Source of the DNA: Ianthella basta
Taxonomy: Eukaryota > Porifera > Demospongiae > Verongiida > Ianthellidae
DNA length: 64,000 nucleotides
Direction: 5' to 3'
NCBI GenBank assembly: GCA_964019415.1
Contig: OZ025886.1
Coordinates: forward strand, 3,047,701-3,111,700
Shown piece after piece: positions 24,687-47,300 of this stretch. The translations under genes were made by a program, and so were the position numbers. Position 1 is the stretch's first letter. Each line of letters starts with the position of its first letter. Under the pieces are notes generated by a model that was given only the letters and a program-made list of their open reading frames with translations, had not been told where the DNA came from and searched no databases.

Positions 24687-25610
24687 GCACACATGCACGC
24701 ACACACAGGACAGTGGTATATTCACCTACAGTGGTCAATACAGACTAAAGCAGATGTAATCATCCTTAGTCATTTAAAAGGGCCTGTGGAGAATCTGACG
24801 TAAATCATTTTAATCACACTATGACTACAAGCACATGGAAGACAAGTTGGAGAAGTACACATGTTTATGAACAAGGAAGGATGGGGGACATGACCACAGA
24901 AAGACTAGAGCCAGTGACCTCCAGATCTACAGCTGAGCCATTACGATCGATGGCCATTGCCAGCAGCTGCCAATCTATTCCCTCCTTAAGAACTAAGCAC
25001 TGATGTGGGCATGCTCAATCCAGAGCCTCCTTTGAACTCCCACACCCATGATATTACATCACCAGTTTCTTTTAGTCGATTATGCTAAAGGAGGTCTGTG
25101 TACCATGGTGATACAAACGAATTTCTGAACTACAAGGCAGACAACTACACGTGTAGTAAGAGAAGGGGAAGAGAAACCGACAACAAACATGAACAGACCA
25201 CTGATGTCCAAATATACAGCCGACCCTTTAGCCACCCGAACATTAGCTTTGTCTTTCATTCGCATCGCCTTGTAAACGCAGATGTTCTCGATTACACCAC
25301 ATGAACAGTCAGCGACACACGATCCCTCACTGGCGCTCAGGTAAAGGGCACAGCAATTGACTTGGACGAACAGGGCAACACAAAGAGAACAAAAACCGAC
25401 AAATGCTTAAGAAATGGGTCCGTGCGGCGTGTAAGCGACTGCGTGTGGCGATGCCTGACAGACTTACCTGGTGCAGTGGAGTAGTGCTATTTTGGAGGGG
25501 ACGACTCCTATCTTCTGACAAACGGCTTCCTTCAACTGTGCAAGTGAGCAAGTCGGCTTCATCTGGACCACGAAAGGGCACCCCACAGTAGGGTGGATGT
25601 GAAGGTTCAT
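17981..25610 (-). CDS. MIDN: Midnolin homologue
   Basis: Four exons chain in frame: 25610-25468, 23353-23266, 21981-21913, 18769-17981 (362 residues; human midnolin is about 468). Exons 1 and 2 encode a ubiquitin-like domain starting MNLHIHPTVGCPF, with SKIALLHCT and ESNLTLVLHTETG, which follows the midnolin pattern of an N-terminal IHSTTGT and SKLTLVPTVEAG. Exon 3 ends at the motif that joins onto IDRFLLGKSPLSVSLRLGE, matching midnolin's FLSGRSPLTLALRVG segment. The last exon ends in a basic helix (ILKKKVALLKKRMLDQRLEK) corresponding to the C-terminal helix that binds the proteasome in mammals. Known role of the family: a nuclear protein that captures unstable nuclear factors and delivers them to the proteasome without ubiquitination; conservation of that role here is inferred. 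The 3.1-kb last intron contains a LINE relic. The gene is transcribed away from the dynein-2 gene across a 268-bp gap. Confidence 0.85.
19036..19210. repeat. Imperfect inverted repeat in midnolin intron
   Basis: 'catgaatatgttatg' at about 19090 pairs with 'cataacatattcatg' at about 19168, and outer arms around 'gccattca' also pair. MITE-like, non-coding. Confidence 0.4.
20273..20700 (+). mobile_element. LINE 3' relic (RT C-terminal region)
   Basis: Broken plus-strand frames read KAMKMRVFQALAKFILLYDT followed later by LRHLRLKLLGHAKRVDRP and GTPLKWIDNITGD. This matches the conserved distal part of many LINE reverse transcriptases (…LLYG.ETW…, RWxGHxxRM, RWxD). At least two frame changes separate the blocks, so it is a pseudogene. 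It lies in the last intron of midnolin. Confidence 0.6.
20739..20759. repeat. (GT)n microsatellite
   Basis: Ten dinucleotide repeats at the end of the LINE relic. Confidence 0.85.
21731..21763. repeat. (TG)n microsatellite
   Basis: About 16 uninterrupted TG units inside the last intron of midnolin. Confidence 0.9.
23401..23466. repeat. ACAAT pentanucleotide satellite
   Basis: Repeats of AATAC/AACAC units, mildly interrupted, about 48 bp 5' (minus sense) of midnolin exon 2. Confidence 0.8.
24593..24706. repeat. (CA)n microsatellite with CG-rich edge
   Basis: A run of GCGCGC leads into about 40 CA units and then CACG variants. It lies in the first intron of midnolin. Translated it gives Thr-His or Val-Cys repeats in several frames, which are artefacts. 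Confidence 0.95.
24880..25040 (-). repeat. Possible tRNA-derived SINE fragment
   Basis: The minus strand reads 'tggctcagctgtagatctggaggtcactggctc', which is like the A-box to B-box layout of tRNA-derived SINEs, with an imperfect B box. No full tRNA fold was recognised. Confidence 0.25.
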
Positions 25611-25878
25611 CGCTTCTCCTTCCATTGAGCCGAACAGAGGGGCAAATGGGGTAGTTCAGTTATCTTTACTTCGCGGCCACGAGGCTACTCTGCCGTGGAG
25701 TGTTATCCTAGTCACGGATGCCTAGTCACGCTTTGTCCCGTCTGTTCGCTGGCATGGTCACGCTCAGGGGTGAGGGCGTGGTGAGGGAGGGCGTGCCCGG
25801 TCACGCTCGGAAATCCCCAGATATGGACACGTGACCTCATCACCTAGCAGCGGGACAAGAGTGGTGTGCCGCGCCTGA
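25611..25878. promoter_or_regulatory. Divergent promoter interval between midnolin and DYNC2LI1
   Basis: The two predicted start codons (minus at 25610, plus at 25879) are 268 bp apart and point outward. The interval is richer in GC and CpG than most of the window and has no TATA box, which fits a shared bidirectional promoter. It contains repeated 'gtcacgctc'-like and 'ctagtcacg' motifs at about 25710-25810 that could be factor sites. Confidence 0.55.
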
Positions 25879-37427
<11,549 letters not shown>

Positions 37428-37981
37428 AATTAGTGCGACGTAGTGTGTGTGCTGCACTGTCATGTTTTCATTTAGTAAACAATTTATTTGGCCGGAAGTG
37501 GGTGTGGGCCACGCCGCGGGAGGGGACTATCCCTTCATCTTCTCGGAAGGAAACTGGTTGTTCCTCATACGTGGTCGTCCCTGGCGAAGACTTCTCAAGC
37601 ATAGCGAGCCCGCTGGTCTCCCGCCCTTGCAATTTGAAAGCAGACAGACTGAGAAGACATTCTGTGAGTCAAGACGTGCCAACTTCTTGTTTTGCTTCTG
37701 TGAGAACAACTCTGAGCGAAACTATCGGTCGCCAATCACTTGATGTCATCACTTAAGTGCATGCGGAACTGTTATTGATAGGTTGTGCGCTTGTCCCGTT
37801 TACTATATTGAGTGACATTGATATTGCTTGAACCATATCCACCGACGTGACGTAAAACGCTCTAATGTTCACATGTAGGAGTAATGGTCCGCGCAAGTTT
37901 TCCCGTACGTAGTTAGCCACTATGTCTAGCAATTAATCCCCCCTTACTCCAATAACAGCCATCAGCTATCTCCTCTATTTG
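37428..37981. other. Region after the dynein gene
   Basis: No supported gene. A ~110-codon open frame (37424-37756) lacks splice context and recognisable similarity. It is comparatively GC-rich around 37490-37640 and might hold an unrecognised first exon. Confidence 0.35.
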
Positions 37982-39216
37982 CAGGGTCGTAGCACCGGGA
38001 TAAAAACCAGTCAGGCCATAGATAACATGACACAAACTAGGGGGGCTGTGGGCATGCCCCCCAGGAAAATTTTGAAATTTAGATGTTCCGTGAGTACTTT
38101 TGGAGCAGTTCTAGGCCCATCAACACTTCAATGAGTACGAAAAAATGTAACATAGACCATCAGGCACTTACAGCAGGAAAGGCAATCAAGTGCCATGTAA
38201 CAGGTAATACAGTGCATTGAAATAAGAAGATAGCGCATTAAAAATCGAAATCTAGTGGTTTTTTGGCTGTCTCTCTGATGCTAGGCAGCACAAATCTCTC
38301 CTTCCCTTGACTAGAAGACACCATCAATGCAAAGGGTGTGTAAAAATGTTTCCTCCAAAAACAGGAGGAGGGCCAGTCCATGCAAAGACGGGGGCCAGCC
38401 TAGCCGGTCCATGCAACAAGGAGGGCCGGTCCATGCAAAACCCAGGTCATTAACATGCACTGACTTTGAATACGTTTTCACCATCTCTACATCTGCCTAC
38501 ATTTTGCCGCGCTTGCGGTCTTGCTACCATCCCCTGTTTCTCCGCCTGCATATTATAGTGCAAGTGTACATGTGAGTGCGCAATAGCTAGGGTTGCCACA
38601 GGAGACTACGTATCCTATTGCATGCATATGTCCATTCAAGCAACGTACGTACATGTTCCCATGTACAAATATATACCACCATGCTGCATGCATACATCCA
38701 TGTACAGCGGATTTATGCAACCTTGCAACAGTTCCCATACCTGGGTAATCATTACCTAGGATACAAACAGGGTAATATATAATAGGTGAGTACAGTACCA
38801 GTCCGTATCCTAGGTAACAACTGTCCATGGTGTGGGAACTGTTGCAAGGTTGCATAAATCTGCTGTACATGACTGAAGCGCTACTGTGCTGTCTGATTTT
38901 GCACGGTGATTGATTAACGCATCATTTTACGCATCAGAAAACGTCAAAAAACGTCATGCGACATCCATAAAATGGCTGCTGCCGTTAAGGTTGGTTAGAG
39001 GACTAAGTATCTGGCTATTCCTTGTTCGAACTAAGTCCTGCAACACTGTAACAAGACCACTCTGCTTTTAGAACGTTGTTTAACCTTAGGCCAGTACCTC
39101 CTCCCAATTTGAAAATGTGTTTAAAATGCATATCATCAATATTTAGAATTTTTGTTCCAGCAGCAAAAACCGGTCTGGCCATGGCCGGACCGGCCGGACT
39201 GGGTGTTACGGCCCTG
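37982..39216. mobile_element. 1.2-kb CAGGG-ended non-autonomous DNA transposon, copy 2 (inverted)
   Basis: Begins CAGGGTCGTAGCACC and ends GGGTGTTACGGCCCTG; flanked on both sides by the 5-bp direct repeat atttg. The whole sequence is the reverse complement of the element at 33442-34638 with a few per cent divergence and an extra ~40 bp. It is in the intergenic space behind DYNC2LI1. Confidence 0.82.
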
Positions 39217-39601
39217 ATTTGGTAGACTGTTGACCACTTCAGCCATCATGGCTTTAAGTGGAGTTTGACGATTATTTGTATACATCTCAGCCCTGTGTGT
39301 CGCATTGTGGGCATGGCCAGTGAGCACAACTCAAGTGATTATTCTTCTGTGTTTTATGCAATGCGTAAAGCATGCGTGAAGGAGTCCTCTTGGGGCTCAG
39401 ACTGCATAGATCCGTCCGTGATTATTGTTGTGTGCCTAACTGCTTGTAGTTTGTATAAAACTGTACAAATTGGGCAAAATAACATTCCCTGCCAATACTT
39501 GTTATGTGAGGGGCAGTTGTGTGCAGTAAACTGCTATTGAGGCAAGGTTAAGAGACAGGTGATCCCTGGATATTATATCTACCAACCTGCTACACCTGTA
39601 T

Positions 39602-39873
39602 TGGTGTCTCAGCGGGCTGGGGAATCAAAGTCCTATTGATGGCAACCAGTGATCACCTCCTCCCAGTCATTCAACAAAGACAGAAGAGCCACAGATAACT
39701 ATTTTGCCGTTATTGGGGCTCATCAGTGTGGTGTAGTGATAGTTGATGATATAAAGCGGCCAGTCATCCAGCATCAACCATCAGTGCACTACACTTTGTT
39801 GGATGACTGCGGGGAGGCGATCACTGGTTGTCATCAGCAGGACATGGTCCCCCAGCTTGCTGAGACACCACCA
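39602..39873. mobile_element. ~270-bp MITE with long inverted arms
   Basis: 'ggtgtctcagcgggctgggg' at 39603 pairs imperfectly with 'ccccagcttgctgagacacc' at 39850, and 'accagtgatcacctcctcc' with 'ggggaggcgatcactggt'. Arms are about 75 bp. Non-coding. Confidence 0.7.
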
Positions 39874-41301
39874 GCCTGCTCTCAGGTATTGATGTAGCAG
39901 GCGGTTGGCATGACATACAGTGACCACCCTTCTATGATGATTTGTTGTCACAGTGGAAGTGTGGTGTTTGTGACTTGAAGTGAAGGTAGACTCCTTTTAT
40001 GCATGAAACATTGCAAGACACATCAATGGAGCTACGTACATGGTGGAGAATGGCAGTGTGTCAAAGAAGGTTATGAAGGGACTATGGCGATGTCGTAGAG
40101 GCTCGTTGCTAAGTGAAATACAGTAGTAAGCTTGGTAGACTTTCGAGTGGTAACCTAGCAGGAAACAATCAGTGACTGTTACAGTTTGTATGCAATTGAT
40201 AAAGGCCCTTGCGGCCTCCTGTAACAGACATTGATTGTTTCCTGTTATGTTACCGCTCGAACGTCTACCAAGCCTGTAAGGTAAGTATTGTGGTGGTAGC
40301 AAACTATGGATTAGGAGAGTTTTAAATGCACTGATACCGCTGAATTTACCCAGTGATTTTACAACTGTATCAGCATTTTGAGAAACAGCTACGTACAACC
40401 ACTGTTAAATCATACAGTACATGCCACAAATGATCTGCACTTACAGTAGGTTAGCCGTGTAGGTTATGTGTGTTTTGTGCAGTGGGAAAGTTCCCTGCGA
40501 GTCTAGATTGGCAGTTCTTGTGGTGAGGTGTAGCATTTCACCAAATAGCAAGAAGCCACATGCTCACAGGCACAACCCATAATGTGCAATGGCCATGCAA
40601 TGGGATGTGGGATGGGGGGGTGGGGGCTCTTGAAGTTTCAGCTTCATATTCTCAGTAAGCAATAAGCCGAAATCTCTTCCTTTGTGGGTACTGTCTTCAA
40701 TTCGGTTTTCAATGTCTGAAGATTGCTGCTCATGTTTGGAGGTAGGTCTCTAATGAGTGAGAGTTTCCATGTCAGTTGGTGGCTCCTTCTTCCAGAGATG
40801 GTGGGACATATCCAACCATGTGCTATGTTCGAGTCAGTTGGTGTAAGTCACAGCAATCCCTTTCAAAGCTGCTGAAATCAAGGCTGAAATTCACAATGGA
40901 GTTCACTCTGAGTTCTCACACTCTAATTGGACCTATTGCACTGTCCACATTAGGTAGCTGGGCAAGAGCTCACAAGACATACATATCATCCAAGTGCCCA
41001 ACCACTCACGGTACACTATAACCTACTTTCCCAGTCCAACAAGTGCTAGCAACTCTTTACCCATTGAAGTGCTGTTGAAGTTGTGCCTACATATCTCATT
41101 TCATACTCTACGTACGTAAGTGTGGCAATCTATTTTAGCCACTGGCATTTGCTGTGTCACTTCAGCCACTCTGTAGCATATGCTGTAGTTATGTAGCATA
41201 CTCCACTGTATGTATGTATGTATGTATGTATGTGATGACATGGAATTACTACCTCCCATTAGAGTTGTCTGTCTTGGATGCCTCTCTTGAAGACTGTGAA
41301 T
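39874..41301. other. Upstream region of receptor gene C
   Basis: No supported gene. Contains the hairpin element at 40131-40272 and a (TATG)n run at about 41207-41233 some 70 bp before the gene C start. No TATA box was identified. Confidence 0.45.
40131..40272. mobile_element. ~142-bp palindromic MITE
   Basis: The arm from 'cttggtagactttcgagtgg' to 'gactgttac' (about 50 bp) pairs with 'gtaacagacattgattgtttc' to 'gtctaccaag', with a ~38-bp loop. The whole unit would fold as one hairpin. Confidence 0.75.
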
Positions 41302-44300
41302 ATGTCAAGCCTTGTCTACATCTTTCTCCTCACTGCCTTTCTGTGTACCTGGCCATGGGCAGTCTGCAGTACTGGTACCAGTGCCATAGGTGAGTTTGGT
41401 TCCATGACCTCCACACTGGTGAAGTCAGACCCCTCCCGTTGTACATAGCATCAAGTGTCATGCAATTATGGGGTGTGGTCAACTTGCTACACTGCACATT
41501 CATGCACAGATAGTTTTGTTTGCCGTGTAGTGACAGAACTAGTACAGATCAATGCTGTGATATGCTTGCATCCTTGTAGGTGCTAGACCGTATTACATTC
41601 GGCCCCAGCCATTCAGAATAATTTCAGAGCCAACTGATAAAGCAGTGCATGTATTATTGCTGAATAATACGATAATGAAATGTGAAGTGAACATTCAGCC
41701 GATTGTCAGTGGATGGTGGCCACACATCTACTGGCGTCACAACGGAAGCACTGTGAATTCATCATGGCCAATTGGGACAAGCATTGACACAAATTTCTGG
41801 AATTTCAGTGTGCTTCACACCTTTTTGCCTGGTTCATACCAGTGTGTAGTGGATGACGGAAGTTTTATCCTTGTGTCAAGAGTGGCACAGATAACTCTGC
41901 TATGTAAGTGCATGGGCAGTTTGTTGATGCATGTATGTTAGCTTAATGGTCTGTCTGTACTGTCAGCCTATTATCTGCTATGGCCCCATATACTACAAGT
42001 GCTGTTTATTGCTGATACTGCTAGTGTGCCACTAATGTCCCATGCTATCTTCCTGTCTGTACTGTCAACCTAATGATCCTCAGCTGTTCAGTCACATACT
42101 GACTTGATTGAACAAGCTTGTCCAATGAGGTGGCATTACTGGTAGTTCTCATGAGGTCACTAGACAAAGATATGGCTTACAGCAGAGGAGGTTGGCCACA
42201 TATCATGTGACCTTGGCTGGGAGCACATGCGTAGCGAATTTATACACATTTCACACTTTGATGTTCTGTACTATAGGCGATTATCTTTCTTGCTTGAGCT
42301 TGCAGGTATCCGCACACATTGCACACCATTCAGAAGCACTGCTGAAGCTCAATCTAATATTGATTTACCCCACTTTTACTCCTATGTCATTAAGGCATGG
42401 TGAGGAGGAGGAGGGGGTTCCTTATGTACAAGCAATCATAGTAGGAAGCATGAGGAAGGTGTGCGAAACTGGTCACACCTTCTGCAGTGCTGACACTGCC
42501 AACTAACATACCATTCCTTTCCTAGTCGCTTGCAGCCATCATGCAACATACTGTGTAGTATTAGTCTTATGTGGTGACATAATTAAGAGGTTGCACAATT
42601 GAAATTGTGGCCAACCTCCTCTGATAGTTGCAATGTTTGGTGCAGTTCCAAAACAGATAACAGAAATACTGGGTTATCATCCTATGCACAGCAAACTATC
42701 CAGACCTTAATCCCCCACTGTGGCACTCTGTGGAGGCATGTCCTGGAGGAATGCTGCACTTGCCCTGTCAGCCACTTACTGCTGATTACCAAGTACAAGT
42801 GATTTGGCGAAAGAATGGCATTGTAATGCGGGACTCACCACAGTACACCATACTGCAGCCGAAGGGACCAGGGGATCTTGTCATTTACAACTTCACTGAG
42901 CAGGATGTGGGCAATTACAGCTGCAGTACCTTGTACAAGCAGACCATCACAGAGTACTCAGTCACTCAAAGCAATGATTCATGTAAGTGCACTGCATGCT
43001 CAGTTGCTACCTTTGTACACAGCACCTGTACTGTGTGTGATGTGCTGTCCAGCTGAAGCTAGACAAGTAGTATGCTACTCTAGTGTGCAGAGGTTTACTA
43101 TGAACAGGTCTAGCTTAAGTCTGTTAGCATGACTGAGGAAGAACGGCACCAAGATAAATGCAAGTCTGTAGCTGCATGCTGTCTGTTCACTAAGCATAAA
43201 GGTGTTCCTCTTGGTACGAAAATGCCTCTCTAATTGTCTGCATATGCTTGGTATCATTCTTCCTCATTCCCCAACCAATTGCATCTGATCTGAACAAGAA
43301 TGTTCACTGCCAGATTCTTGTCACCAGCCAGTCAATTCTGATTTCTAATTGCAAAGATCTGATCTAGACAACTGACCCAAAAGTACTGCAATGTGAAGCT
43401 GGTGTAATCGGGGTTCTTTTTCACTAAGGAGGCATGGACACTCCATGTAACCCACTTAGACATGGTCCACTGTGCATTTCATCACTTTTCTCCCTGTGTG
43501 CATGTCTGAGAGTTTGTACTGACATTTTCTTAGGTGTGTAGTGTCGACTATCTGTGTAGTCTTATGTAATATCTACTGGTATGGCACAGCATATACTTAA
43601 GTCGCAATATTACATTGTTTTGGCCTTGTAGGCACCAGCCGGAGTGATGTACATGTGATAGCATCACGTGAGTACATACAGCAAGGCGAGGATCTCTTTC
43701 TGGTATGCCTGACAAGATTTGCCAATGCCAGATTCTCGTGGCTCCTAGAAGGGGTCCCCCAAAAGGAAGCCAATGCCAGTGTTCTACATGTAGTGAATAG
43801 TTCAGAAACATCTTTGGGCAAGTACACATGTCGTGCCTCCATCGAAAATGGCCTTCCTGTAGCTTCTGCATCAATGATTGTGAAAAGATTTGGTAAGTTG
43901 ACTATTTGGAAGAGTTTGTAGAGGAAGTATGGTTGAGTCATGTGCGTGTGGCCCTGGTGTCTGTTAATGCCTACTGCTTATTCCACTGCTACTGTGCAGA
44001 GAACGTGTCACTGTTGGCACAGTCCTCAGAGCAGTGGCTGTCATATGATGAAACTGGATCAGTGGACCATTCCCTCAGACTCACATGCCACGCAGCAGGG
44101 TCCCCACCTCTAGTTACCACATGGTTCCACAATGGTCGAGCCATACCAAGCAATGATACTGCCATCACCATAAATAGTGGGGCCAATGCAGCTCAAGTGG
44201 TTGGAATGTACCAGTGCTTTGTGAAGAACCTCCACTCAGAAGCAACACAGGCTTTCAGAGTGAAGCTATATCGTAAGTGAAAGCGTATAATTCCAGTCAC

Positions 44301-47300
44301 TAGTGTAACAATGAAGAAAAGATGATAAATTTTGTACTAAGTAATTGTGTCAGATAGAATTGTAACATTGTGTAATTGTAGATATTTCAAATGAAGGAGT
44401 TACATAATTATGGTTTGATGTCTACAAAACCTAGTCTTCATTCTACAACAGTAATGGTTGTGAAGCTGTTCACCATCCTGGCACCATTACTAGCTTATTG
44501 CTTCCTCTGTTCATTGTTCCCCAGGAAAGCCGAACCCTCCTGGTATTGTCATACAAGAAGTGATCAGCAGTAGCTTCCTAACAGAGCTGCGTCTTACATG
44601 GCAGCCAGATGAAGACATGCTGGAGGGCCGAAAAGCTGCACAATACTTGCGAGTCATCTCATCATCATCATCATCATCTTCACTAGGACAGCGACTTGCA
44701 TCTCAAGTTTCCGAAACCACCCACTTTTTACAGCAACATGGCAACTATCAATTTTACATTGAAGCATTCACTACAGGCAGTGTTTCTGGGTCTCAGTGGT
44801 TTCTTTTTTCATCCAAAGGCAATGTGTCCAAGCTATTCACTTGTTGCAATCCAAGTGAGACCATCCATGCATGCACACCTACCTGCATGTGATTCGTGAA
44901 ATCTTACACTGGCTATCAATTTCTTGCTTCTCTCCTACAGTTGTAGCTGGAAATGGTTCAATACGAAGTTTTTTCTGTGAACCAGAGTACATTGGTAAAA
45001 ACGACACTGTTAGGTGTGCTTTTTACTGGACACTGCCATCTAATTATACGAAGGTGCTCAGCTCAACCATAGACCTGTACTGTCCCAATGGAATCAAGGT
45101 GAGCTGAGTGCTGCTTAGAGGCATCTCAAGCACTAGTCTGTGCACCACGTACACCAGATATTTGGTGTACAGTGCTCAGTAGTACTAATATGTATATAAT
45201 TCCTAGTTATGTTTGCATCTTGTAACCGAGAATGGAAGCTGAGACTGCATACATGTACAGTGTATGACTAGCTCTTGGGAATGCTATTGGTGGCATCAAG
45301 CTTCATGACTGGCTAAAGTACATAAACTATGTATTCCTGGGTTATAGGGGCATTGGTGGGTGTACGTAGTTCTAGTCTGCCACGGGAGATACGTAGGGCC
45401 ACTCTGACAGCAGTGTCCGCCATGACCTCTGCATCCAACAAATGGCTCCACATGACCTTGAAGTGATGCCTCAATGGTAGGGCTTGTACCCTTAACTGTC
45501 TTCGAAACCAATGTGTGAAGAGTTTCTGGGCTCTCCTGATCATCACACAACAGATGGCTGTATCAAAACATGACATGGGCGCGAACAAACTCAGAAACAT
45601 TGGCTGGAAGCTATCCGCACTGTAACTGAAAATGACAATCAAATGGCACAACCATGAACAACCTACGAATGGCTCCCAGACTCCATCAGCAGAAGCTTGT
45701 CCCATCTGCACCTGGGACAGTTATTTGACCACGTTGGAATCGTTAAGCTAAACCTGAAGGAGGGCTGGGCTGGCAATGGCAGTCAAGCCGTGAAGTTACG
45801 TCATTGCAAAATGGCATCTTTCTCCCAGCAATACCTTCCAAAGGCCTGGAAACCTCCATTTGTGGACTTGCTTGTGGAGCCATCTAACCTACAAAAGGCA
45901 CCAACCTGTCAAAAGAACTGTAGAGCTGTGGGTAAATTATTCCCATATTCCCTATCATGCGTGAGCTACAGCTGACAGAGAAGTATAAGAAGAATATGAA
46001 TACACAATGTGGAGAAGCACGACAGCACACTTGCTCTCGGAAGCAAGGTTAGCTCTGCGTACTGTACAGCCCCTCCCCCCCCCCACCCCCCCTTCCTCAG
46101 TGGCAGCTTCTTTTGCAACATCTTACTTCTGTACAGGAGTAACGCTACATTTCGTTTGTTTTACAGCATACAACAACCACCACCATCCCTACATAGACGA
46201 GGCTATACTTACAACATGTGAGTGTGCGCATGTTTGCAGTTATCTATCACCGCCAATTTCTTTTGATACTTTCCAGAGGCAACAAATTGTGGAGTTTGTT
46301 TCTGGCACTTCTGTGAATACTAGTATTGCAAACATTCCATGTAATGCGGACTGCAAGGCCTCTGTGTCAGCAACTGCTTGGGACATTCCCAAAAGTAATG
46401 CAATCACATACCATGATGCTGTGAATCAAACCATCAAATCAGCTAGTATAGGTAGGTGTTCTGAGATTGTGTTTGTGCATGAGGCTGCACCTGTTGCTGC
46501 TTCTTAGAACACGCTCCCTTCTCTTCTTGCACTGCAGCTCCTTGTCTACCAGCGGAAATAAGAGATGTCAGCAGGAGTTCAATAGGCCAAAATGGATGGA
46601 ACTGCACTGGAATAGACGTAAAGCTGTCTGTTTATGTGAGTACCTGTCAGTTTATGTGGCTTACTGCTAGCTCTATGTGGATGTTACAAAGATTTATTCT
46701 GTGCACATACCACGTGCAGTATACAGGGTGCCGGTCTGACGTATTGCATATGTGTATGTACGTATGTACTAAGGAATGTGACCTCCAGTATGCTGTTCAC
46801 AATAGCTATTATTGTGCTGAGAAGAACATCACTAAATGTCAAGCATGATACTGTCCAATACAGTAAATGTAAGCAGATATAGCAGATACCGAATATCGCA
46901 AAATTTTCACAACCTAAAAATTTCGCAAATCACTGCCATCTCTTTCAGGCGAGCCAAGTACGTAATGATGTGTTGTTGTCTCACGTTGGTATGTATGTAT
47001 GTATATCTGCAATGGTTGCACAATACAATCCTATGCTTGCGCATGTATATCCGTGCTGCTTGTGCAATTCTTGCACAACAGCGAGGCCGAAATGAGCTCT
47101 GGGGTGACGACTGCGAGCTGTCTGGAGGCAGGTTTGCATAGCAAGTGACAATTGCAAGTTATTTGGCCGTTTGGCTGCTTAGCCACTTCTCACTGCCACA
47201 ATGGTGCACTATGTTAAGGACAAAGGTGCTTTCACAACTGCAAGGCAAAGAGACGGACAGACTATTGGCCAAGGACTTGTGCCACAGCGAGTATGCATAC

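Noticed and set aside
24490..24803. Thr-His and Val-Cys repeat proteins on both strands
   Set aside because: Translations of the CA microsatellite; no flanking coding signal.
45300..45980. Overlapping ORFs of 80-130 codons on both strands in a receptor C intron
   Set aside because: No recognisable domain and no consistent frame; may be an old transposon but cannot be supported.
46165..46215. Possible exon of receptor C (RRGYTYN)
   Set aside because: The exons on either side (ending 45098, starting 46277) already join in phase 0 as in genes A and B; this piece fits no phase.
46147..46507. 166-codon ORF around 46007-46507 as a separate gene
   Set aside because: Only 46277-46451 is coding, as an exon of receptor C; the rest is intron read-through.
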